DNA of 64,000 bases, taken from the NCBI GenBank assembly GCA_965219125.1, contig CBDCMO010000002.1, forward strand, positions 558,001 to 622,000. The letters are read 5' to 3'. The stretch comes from JBBSOK01 sp965219125 (GTDB taxonomy: Bacteria > Bacteroidota > Bacteroidia > Flavobacteriales > Flavobacteriaceae). The position numbers and the translations under genes were made by a program. Position 1 is the first letter of the stretch. The number at the start of each line of letters is the position of its first letter. Below are positions 26,656 through 32,183 of the stretch, in pieces. A model generated the notes under the pieces. That model made no database searches and was not told the origin of the DNA. It saw only the letters and a program-made list of their open reading frames with translations.

Positions 26656-27648
26656 TTAAGCTGCAAACCGCTGTAGTTCAACGTACGGCGTTCCTCTTTT
26701 AATTACGGAAAAAGCCCTTGCCAGAATCTTGTTCCGTACGTTGTTCAACGCTACCAGTTTTGGCTTGCCTTCTGCTAATCTTCGTTGATAGTATAATTTG
26801 AGCTCGCTGTCGCATTGTATGGCACTGACACTGGCCATTGTCAACAGCGTCTTCATTTTTCTATCTCCTATGCGGTGGATTTTATTTCTTCGTCTTATAC
26901 TCGTTCCCGAGCTATGCGCAAACGGTGCAACTCCACAATAACTTGAGAACTGCCGCCAACTATCAAAGCGCTGGAAGTTATTTGTATGATAGATAAGCTG
27001 GCTGGATAATATTAAGCCTACTCCTTTTATTGTATTTAGAAGCTTGAAATTTTCAGCAAGTTCTTCCTCACTTCTCATCAATATTTTAATCCTATCCTCA
27101 AGAGCATCAATCTGCTTGGCAAGGTAGGCAATGGTCTTTGTTGCAATCTTGCAGCAACTGTCTGTGGATGGGCTGTTAAGCAGTGATTGTGCTTCTTTAA
27201 GAGTGCTCATCTTTCCTGTACGATCTCTAACTAACTGATCTCTTAAAGACAATAATCTACCAATCTCTTGAATATCCTTTTCCTTAGGCGTACTCAGAAC
27301 CAGTTCTTCTTGATGCAACCAAGCATATCTGGCAATCATTCCTGAGTCTAATCTGTCGGTTTTACCTCTCACAATTCCTGCTGATCGCTTTATGGCCAAT
27401 GGGCTTTGCTCCACATAATCCATATCGTTTTGGGATAAGTAGACACTTAAATTTGTAGAATAATGACCGGTATTCTCAAAACACAGAAAATAGCAATGTT
27501 CCTCCAGACTCTTATTTATCCATTTTACCAGCGCTGTATATCCTTTGGAAGTGTTCGAAAACACTCGATGGATTGATCTTTTATGGATATGAGCATCTAT
27601 TGTTAATTTAGATACATCAATACCGACCACGTCATCATATTTTTTCAT
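26656..27648 (-). CDS. IS110-family transposase (DEDD recombinase)
   Basis: 330 residues. The N-terminal RuvC-like DEDD domain shows GIDVSKLTID (Asp10), CFENTGHYS (Glu) and GKTDRLDSGMIARYA (Asp-Asp). The C-terminal transposase_20 domain shows LLNTIKGVGLILSSQL and FSSYCGVAPFAHSSG with the conserved Ser. It appears full length and intact, so the element may be active. IS110 enzymes use a bridge RNA from their noncoding end to choose target and donor. Here that end would be 27649-27878. Confidence 0.95.
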   Translation of the reverse strand: MKKYDDVVGIDVSKLTIDAHIHKRSIHRVFSNTSKGYTALVKWINKSLEEHCYFLCFENTGHYSTNLSVYLSQNDMDYVEQSPLAIKRSAGIVRGKTDRLDSGMIARYAWLHQEELVLSTPKEKDIQEIGRLLSLRDQLVRDRTGKMSTLKEAQSLLNSPSTDSCCKIATKTIAYLAKQIDALEDRIKILMRSEEELAENFKLLNTIKGVGLILSSQLIYHTNNFQRFDSWRQFSSYCGVAPFAHSSGTSIRRRNKIHRIGDRKMKTLLTMASVSAIQCDSELKLYYQRRLAEGKPKLVALNNVRNKILARAFSVIKRGTPYVELQRFAA

Positions 27649-27699
27649 ATTTTTAAATATTGTTCCTTTTCAAAAAGGGAAGATTAATAAATGTTGCAA

Positions 27700-27878
27700 T
27701 GACTATTACCTTTAATAGGAAGTGATTCCTGGTATTCCAAATGGTCCTAAAGCAACCTAAGAAAGGCAAGAGGACTGATACGTATAAAGGAACTGCTATT
27801 CCAAAGACCGTTTTAGTTCTCCTCTTGTCTCTTAGTAAAGTTAAACAACTATAATTAGCTGGTTGTAAAGTAAAGAAG
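27700..27878 (-). ncRNA. Putative IS110 bridge RNA
   Basis: In the leader upstream of the transposase, CAAGAGG (27767-27773) pairs with CCTCTTG (27821-27827). An apical hairpin GGAA (27789-27792)/TTCC (27799-27802) lies inside, leaving an internal loop, which is the layout of a bridge-RNA target loop. One side of the loop contains AAGACCGTT (27804-27812), identical to the right junction at 27876-27884. The other contains ATACGTAT (27778-27785), identical to the left junction at 26613-26620. A second copy of the IS end, GTATTCCAA (27732-27740, compare 26617-26625), would suit a donor loop. The extent is a guess. Confidence 0.5.
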
Positions 27879-27919
27879 ACCGTTGTGTACAATACCTGAA
27901 AACCGACAGAACACATTAA

Positions 27920-28651
27920 ATGCCAAAGATATATCACTATACAAAGTTAAGTACAGCAATAGAATTTATTTTACCTTCAATGACTTTGCGAACCAATTTT
28001 TTGAATAAAATGAATGGTCCGAAAGAAAATCAGAAATGGGCATTTGGTGGAATAAATGTTCCTTACGAAACTTTGTACTCGGATTTGGACTACGAAGCGG
28101 ACTCTGACAAAGCTCATTTTGACAGTATGTACAGATTTGGCGAGGAAATAAAGTCAAAAATTCAAGCAACTTGTTTTGTTTATTCGGACAAATACAAAGG
28201 ATATGAAAACGAAATGATGTGGGCTCAATATGCGGAAAATCATAGAGGAATTTGCCTTGAAATAGACACCGATTTATTTATTGAGGAAAACAAGCACGTA
28301 GATTTTTTCAAATTTCAAGATATAAACTACAGTCCGAAAAAAAACGAATGGGTTTATTGGAATAGAAATATGACTAAAGAAGAAAATATTGAGCAACACA
28401 TAAAACGTGATTACGAAGCCCTTTTCTTGTCAAAATCTCACTATTGGAGAAAGGAATATGAAAAACGCTTATTGATTATTTCAGACAATTATTGTCATTT
28501 AAACATTAAAAAATCATTGACTGGAATATATCGTGGATTATTTACAGACCCAAATTATGACGTAGCAATTAAACAATTTATTGAACTTGAAAAGACAAAA
28601 ATTTATCGAGTTTATTTTGAGGATAATAAATTTAAGAAAATGGAAAGGTAA
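27920..28651 (+). CDS. DUF2971 protein, cassette 3
   Basis: 243 residues. IYHYTKLSTAIEFIL at the N-terminus and MMWAQYAENHRGICLEI near residue 95 are hallmarks of DUF2971, a family of unknown function common in mobile and defence-rich regions. KSHYWRKEYEKRLL follows. No signal peptide. It is the sole gene between boundary boxes GTTGTGTACA (27882-27891) and TGTACACAAC (28657-28666). The IS110 element lies just upstream, in the previous repeat. Confidence 0.85.
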   Translation: MPKIYHYTKLSTAIEFILPSMTLRTNFLNKMNGPKENQKWAFGGINVPYETLYSDLDYEADSDKAHFDSMYRFGEEIKSKIQATCFVYSDKYKGYENEMMWAQYAENHRGICLEIDTDLFIEENKHVDFFKFQDINYSPKKNEWVYWNRNMTKEENIEQHIKRDYEALFLSKSHYWRKEYEKRLLIISDNYCHLNIKKSLTGIYRGLFTDPNYDVAIKQFIELEKTKIYRVYFEDNKFKKMER

Positions 28652-28657
28652 AGTACT

Positions 28658-28786
28658 GTACACAACAACGTGTATAATTAATGGCTAGTTCTCGCCTACT
28701 TACGAAAATCCTCGCGGATTTTCTATTCAGTTTTTATTTGCTAAATTAGGTGCTTAAACACGCCACTAATCATACACAAAACCGTT
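28658..28786 (+). repeat. Cassette-end repeat C (attC-like, subtype 2)
   Basis: Inverted repeat of about 129 bases. The left arm ACACAACAACGTGTATAAT and the right arm (before GTT at 28784) CATACACAAAACC are complementary with bulges. The central hairpin is GAAAATCCTCGCGGATTTTC. The phrase TCTCGCCTACT is shared with repeat F, so C and F form a shorter subtype. Confidence 0.8.
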
Positions 28787-29197
28787 GTGTGTCATTAAAA
28801 AAAATCGCGCTGGAATTGAGAAAAAGGAATGGGATTTTGCACTGAAAAAAAGCTGAAAACGGAACTTTTCGCAACGGAATTGACGCTGAAACCGCAAAAC
28901 TGGAATTTATGGCAACCGCTTTTTTGCTGACCAAAGGCAAAACCGAAAATCTCTGGGATTTTGCCGAAATCCTGAAACCAAAACAAAACTGGAATTGAGC
29001 AACGTTTCGCCGAAATTTACTCGGACGCAAAAAATCGGGCGGAAAGGATTCGAAATTTTTTTTGGTTTTTTAAGTGCGAAATTGAAAACCGCTGTTTCTC
29101 GTCGGATTCGGCAACCAATGGAAATTGAATGTGGAAAACAAAACGTCGGACTTTACTCGCACGTGAAAAACAAAGCGTAAAAAAAAAGTAAAGACGC
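28787..29197 (+). other. Cassette 4 body with no recognisable gene
   Basis: About 410 bases between boxes GTTGTGTG (28784) and CACACAAC (29198-29205). The only end-to-end candidate is a TTG-started frame at 28995-29180 (61 aa, basic, no similarity seen). The words CTGGAATT and AAAACTGGAATT recur and base composition is higher in G than neighbours. It may be a decayed gene or a non-coding cassette. Confidence 0.5.
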
Positions 29198-29387
29198 CAC
29201 ACAACAAGGTGTATAAAACATAGCTGGCTTTTGGCTTTCCGAAAGGTCTGTACTTATTTGCGAAGTCCGCCAAATCTCTGATTTGGCAGTTTACGTTGAA
29301 ATTTTTGGTTCCAAATCAGAGATTTGGCTAATTGCTCAATCGAAAATTATCGTTATTTTAGACGCTACGTTTCATACACGTAACGTT
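29198..29387 (+). repeat. Cassette-end repeat D (attC-like, subtype 1)
   Basis: About 190 bases. Left arm CACACAACAAGGTGTATAA, right arm TTCATACACGTAAC before GTT at 29385. Central GCCAAATCTCTGATTTGGC plus a second inverted copy (CCAAATCAGAGATTTGGC), so it can fold as one long cruciform. Confidence 0.82.
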
Positions 29388-29438
29388 AGCCACAATATAA
29401 AAATCGCAATAAAATACCAAATCGGTAACTTTTTTGAT

Positions 29439-29446
29439 TATATTTG
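29439..29446 (+). promoter_or_regulatory. Candidate -7 box of higBA (TATATTTG)
   Basis: Exact match to TAnnTTTG 15 bases before the TTG start of higB and outside the repeat, so the toxin-antitoxin cassette may carry its own promoter. Confidence 0.45.
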
Positions 29447-29461
29447 TAAAAAATAAATGAA

Positions 29462-29755
29462 TTGAGAGTTATTGCTAAAAGTACATTACGTGAATTCTGG
29501 AAAAAACACGCCGATAGTGAACAACAATTAAAATCGTGGTTTAGGGAAACAGAAAAAACGTCTTGGAAAACAATAAATGATTTAAAAAAAGATTATCCGA
29601 AAGCAAGTATTTTAAAAGATAATCGGATTGTTTTTGACATCAAAGGAAATAATTATCGGTTAATAGTGAAGTTCAATTTTGAGTATCAAATCTGTTGGAT
29701 AAGATTTATTGGAACTCACGCAGAATATGACAAAATAGACGCTAACGAAATTTAG
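29462..29755 (+). CDS. higB: HigB-type toxin, cassette 5
   Basis: 97 residues of the HigB/RelE superfamily, ribosome-dependent mRNA interferases. RVIAKSTLREFWKKH, SWKTINDLKKDYPKAS and the C-terminal YQICWIRFIGTHAEYDKI are typical of the HigB branch. The start is TTG at 29462: the preceding ATG at 29457 reads only two codons, and TTG gives the usual family N-terminus. The toxin precedes the antitoxin by 2 bases, the reversed order typical of higBA. Confidence 0.9.
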   Translation: MRVIAKSTLREFWKKHADSEQQLKSWFRETEKTSWKTINDLKKDYPKASILKDNRIVFDIKGNNYRLIVKFNFEYQICWIRFIGTHAEYDKIDANEI

Positions 29756-29757
29756 AT

Positions 29758-30114
29758 ATGAAAATCACACCAATAAAAAACGAAAAGGATTATCAAAATT
29801 CACTCAATCGACTTGAGAAAATTTTTGATGCAAAAATGGGAACTCAAGAAGGAGACGAACTTGAAATATTATCAATATTAATTGACAAATATGAAAATGA
29901 ACATTTCCCAATAGAAATGCCAGACCCAATTGAGGCTATAAAATTTAGAATGGAACAAATGGGAATGAAACAAAAAGATTTAGCGGAGATTTTTGGATTT
30001 AAAAGTCGAGTAAGCGAAATTTTAAATAAGAAAAGAAAACTGACATTGGAAATGGTTAGAAATTTAAACACTAAACTTCATATTCCAACTGAGGTATTAA
30101 TTCAAGATTATTAA
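29758..30114 (+). CDS. higA: HigA-type antitoxin with XRE helix-turn-helix, cassette 5
   Basis: 118 residues. An N-terminal helical part binds the toxin. The C-terminal HTH at about 65 to 110 (MKQKDLAEIFGFKSRVSEILNKKR) is the XRE/Cro type and should repress the pair. Together with higB it fills the cassette bounded by GTTAGCCACA and TGTGGCTAAC. Toxin-antitoxin cassettes are characteristic of large chromosomal integrons, where they are thought to stabilise the array. Confidence 0.9.
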   Translation: MKITPIKNEKDYQNSLNRLEKIFDAKMGTQEGDELEILSILIDKYENEHFPIEMPDPIEAIKFRMEQMGMKQKDLAEIFGFKSRVSEILNKKRKLTLEMVRNLNTKLHIPTEVLIQDY

Positions 30115-30123
30115 TAAAAATAC

Positions 30124-30320
30124 TGTGGCTAACACCGTATATAGCAAATAGCGGGGATTGTGCAAAAACCGGAAATTTCGGTATATTTGGTAAACCGCCA
30201 AATCTTTTGATTTGGCTTTTTGAAAAGTAAAGATAAAAGCAAAACACAAAAGATTTGGCTTGGTTTATGGCGGAAAGTTACTCTTATATTTGCCCGCTAC
30301 TTGCCATATACAAACACGTT
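30124..30320 (+). repeat. Cassette-end repeat E (attC-like, subtype 1)
   Basis: About 197 bases, starting TGTGGCTAAC (exact reverse complement of 29385-29394) then ACCGTATATAGC, ending GCCATATACAAACAC before GTT at 30318. The central hairpin GCCAAATCTTTTGATTTGGC is identical to that of repeat A. It also contains TATATTTG at 30285-30292, 41 bases ahead of the next gene. Confidence 0.85.
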
Positions 30321-30332
30321 AGCTAACATTTG

Positions 30333-30971
30333 ATGAGAAACTTCCGTATCTTAATATTAATTCTCGTTTTTGGACTAATTTCCTGTTCTGGAAAAAAGGA
30401 CAAAGCGGAATTAAAAAAAGTCGAATCCCAAAAGACAGTTGACAAAGATAAATATGACCGATTTTGGATTACATATGAGTATCCGAATAACTTTAGTGAA
30501 AAAGTAGAGGTTTATGTTTCCAAAGAAAACGATACAATACTTAATCAAGTAATAAATCTAAAAAACGGAATAATTGACTCGACCAAAAGTCGTTTTTTTG
30601 AATTTAATCTTGTGAAATCTGAAATGCCCGACACTTACAGCGGAATTTTTAAATTCTACTCTGGTTACGACTCGAATCCAAAGAATGTTGATAAAGAAAA
30701 GACTTTGAGTCTTTCGATTTTTCAAAAATCAAGAGACAGTTCTTATTACCAAAAGTTCGAATCAACAGCGAGTAACGAAGTAGTTTTTGAGCTTGTGAAT
30801 TACGAAAGTGACCAATTAGTTGGAATAATGTCGGAATTAAGATTTATTCAATTTTTTGATAAAAACGGAAAGGATATGTTGGAAGTTGTAAAGACTGAAT
30901 TAGCCGTTGACAATAAACCAAAAACCCACAACATTGGAATAGAAATTTATGAATTAAATAAAAAACGTTAG
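30333..30971 (+). CDS. Hypothetical lipoprotein, cassette 6
   Basis: About 212 residues. Lipoprotein signal RILILILVFGLISC with the lipid-attachment Cys near residue 20, then a Lys-rich linker. The mature domain (YEYPNNFSEKVEVYVSKEND, FEFNLVKSEMPDTYSGIFKFYS) is beta-rich. No family recognised. ATG at 30333 is preferred over TTG at 30330. It starts 5 bases after the boundary box GTTAGCTAAC, and its stop codon TAG lies inside the next boundary box at 30967-30976. The gene therefore fills the cassette exactly. Confidence 0.8.
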   Translation: MRNFRILILILVFGLISCSGKKDKAELKKVESQKTVDKDKYDRFWITYEYPNNFSEKVEVYVSKENDTILNQVINLKNGIIDSTKSRFFEFNLVKSEMPDTYSGIFKFYSGYDSNPKNVDKEKTLSLSIFQKSRDSSYYQKFESTASNEVVFELVNYESDQLVGIMSELRFIQFFDKNGKDMLEVVKTELAVDNKPKTHNIGIEIYELNKKR

Positions 30972-31097
30972 CTAACATTGTGTATAAGCAATGGCTTATC
31001 CTCGCCTACTCGGAAAATCCATCGGATTTTCCGATGTCAGGTTTCTGTTTGGAATTATCCGTAACTTACCCACGCCACAGCTCATACACCAAACGTT
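30967..31097 (+). repeat. Cassette-end repeat F (attC-like, subtype 2)
   Basis: About 131 bases. Left arm GTTAGCTAACATTGTGTATAA, right arm CTCATACACCAAAC before GTT at 31095. Central hairpin GGAAAATCCATCGGATTTTCC and the phrase CCTCGCCTACT shared with repeat C. Confidence 0.8.
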
Positions 31098-31147
31098 GGC
31101 AACAAGCTTGACTCGTCCTGAATAAAGGCTACATAATTCTAAACATT

Positions 31148-31240
31148 ATGTATAAAAATGACAAAGTAATCAGACGTTACAGTGAACCTTTCAAATTAAA
31201 AATTTTATCCGAACTTAGTACTGGCAAATACCCCCGCTAG
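31148..31240 (+). pseudogene. IS3-family OrfA remnant
   Basis: ATG at 31148 reads MYKNDKVIRRYSEPFKLKIL and continues SELSTGKY, the start of the helix-turn-helix transposase subunit of IS3 elements. It then runs into a G/C-rich repeat and stops at 31238. Only about 30 codons remain. It lies in the seventh, broken cassette, whose closing box TGTTGCCAAC is missing. Confidence 0.65.
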
Positions 31241-31262
31241 CGCGAGCGTCCCGCTCGTGAAT
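31232..31262. repeat. REP-like hairpin (GCGCGAGCGTCCCGCTCG)
   Basis: G/C-rich palindrome in an AT-rich setting that truncates the OrfA remnant. I recall similar dispersed units in other Bacteroidota genomes. Confidence 0.55.
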
Positions 31263-31300
31263 TCACACAACCAAATGCCCATTAATCTAGACAACCAAAA

Positions 31301-31385
31301 AACCACATCTAGTTTTAATAAAAACTAGGCGTGGTTCTGGGTAAAACTACGTGTGGTTTCATGCAAAACCACGTGTGGTTTTTAA
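31301..31385. repeat. Tandem inverted motif AAAACCACGTGTGGTTT
   Basis: Four variants of ACCACATCTAG/CTAGGCGTGGTT and AAAACYACGTGTGGTTT follow each other within 85 bases. Each copy is close to a palindrome around ACGTGT. They lie downstream of the minus-strand HU-like gene and could act as its terminator. No promoter function is evident. Confidence 0.55.
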
Positions 31386-31401
31386 AAAAGGACGTGCTGC
31401 T

Positions 31402-31791
31402 TTATGAATCCTTCTTAAAACCTGCGTTTTTCATGGCATCCAGAATACGTTTTCCGGCACGGTAGCGTACGCTAACCGATTTAATCATGGTTTTTGCCGA
31501 AAACAATTCTTCATCATCGGCAGGGCTGCTGCTAATGGATGGATAGAGCGAGCCTAACTTTTCCAGCCTAACAATCTTGCTGTCTGCCAGTGCTTTTTGT
31601 ATTACGTTTTCCAGCGCAACAATTACACCCTTTATATCGGGTTCACTCAGGGCACTAAATTTTTCAATTTCAGACACTAAGTCGTCAATGGTTAATTCGC
31701 CATTATTTACAATGGTGGCGTAAAACTTTTTTGTCCCACCGCCTAAAACGCCGGGCTCTCCTTTTTTCACTAATTTGTACTTGATAGGCAT
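31402..31791 (-). CDS. HU-related DNA-binding protein
   Basis: 129 residues of the Bacteroidota HU-like family. A short N-terminal extension (MPIKYKLVKKGEPG) precedes the IHF/HU fold: helices at 35 to 75 (TIDDLVSEIEKFSALSEPDIKGVIVALENVIQKAL), then GSLYPSISS in place of the usual GFGTF. The DNA-binding arms are short. It is likely nucleoid associated. It stands alone at the right edge of the accessory region and marks the return to ordinary chromosomal genes. Confidence 0.88.
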   Translation of the reverse strand: MPIKYKLVKKGEPGVLGGGTKKFYATIVNNGELTIDDLVSEIEKFSALSEPDIKGVIVALENVIQKALADSKIVRLEKLGSLYPSISSSPADDEELFSAKTMIKSVSVRYRAGKRILDAMKNAGFKKDS

Positions 31792-32183
31792 ATTTATATA
31801 ATTTAAGGTTACTAAAAAATTAAAAATGTTCTAAAAGTAAAATCCGTACCAACCATACACACGGCAGCCGCTATGAGGTGCTGCCTAAACCATACTGAAT
31901 ACCCATGGAAAATACCAAGAGTATACTAAAATGTAGCGGGCCTGTTTGGGGAACATACGTTTTTTTTGACCTACTGCGTAGCCTTGGTAGTTATAAAAAT
32001 AGGGAAGTGATTTGTAATAATCTAAATACTAAGCGTTTATTTTTAGTTGCTCCCTCTGGCGCGCCCTTTGGTGTGCATTTGTAAAGCGTACCCACGTACC
32101 ACCAGCATTTGCAAAACACCCTATTCACCCAATCACAAAATTGCGTATTTTTAAAACCGCTTCAACAACAAACGCCAAACCTC
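31792..32183. other. Intergenic region between the HU-like gene and the DASS transporter
   Basis: About 390 bases with no convincing gene. It holds a hairpin GGCAGCCGC...GTGCTGCC near 31863-31886 and must contain the two divergent promoters. The last 75 bases could be translated from a TTG at 32109 in frame with the transporter, but look non-coding. Confidence 0.45.

Larger units (their letters stand above)
26615..27880 (-). mobile_element. IS110-family insertion sequence inside repeat B
   Basis: About 1.26 kb with a DEDD transposase on the minus strand and a 230-base noncoding leader. No terminal inverted repeats, as expected for IS110. The limits were set by comparing repeat B with the intact repeats. 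A dinucleotide AC occurs at both junctions (26615-26616 and 27879-27880) and could be the shared core, but limits may be off by a few bases. Confidence 0.75.

Noticed and set aside
27653..27937. 94-residue minus-strand frame in the IS110 leader
   Set aside because: It overlaps the likely bridge RNA and the next gene start, and its translation has no family features.
28770..29273. Minus-strand frames of 61-86 residues in cassette 4
   Set aside because: Phe/Ser-rich translations of the A/T-rich repeated words, opposite to the direction of all cassette genes, without family features.
25798..31097. Repeats A-F as a CRISPR array
   Set aside because: Units are 130-200 bases, imperfect and separated by genes, with no short identical repeats or spacers and no cas genes.
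25798..31097. Repeats A-F as simple transcription terminators
   Set aside because: They are far longer than terminators, lack T runs, and carry the cassette-specific boundary words.
24896..31104. Array as a classical integron with standard attC sites
   Set aside because: Boundary words do not fit GTTRRRY/RYYYAAC fully, repeats share their own arms, and no tyrosine recombinase gene lies in the window. Only the logic is the same.
32109..32183. 25-residue extension of the DASS transporter
   Set aside because: Polar residues unlike the family; GTG at 32184 fits the first membrane helix.
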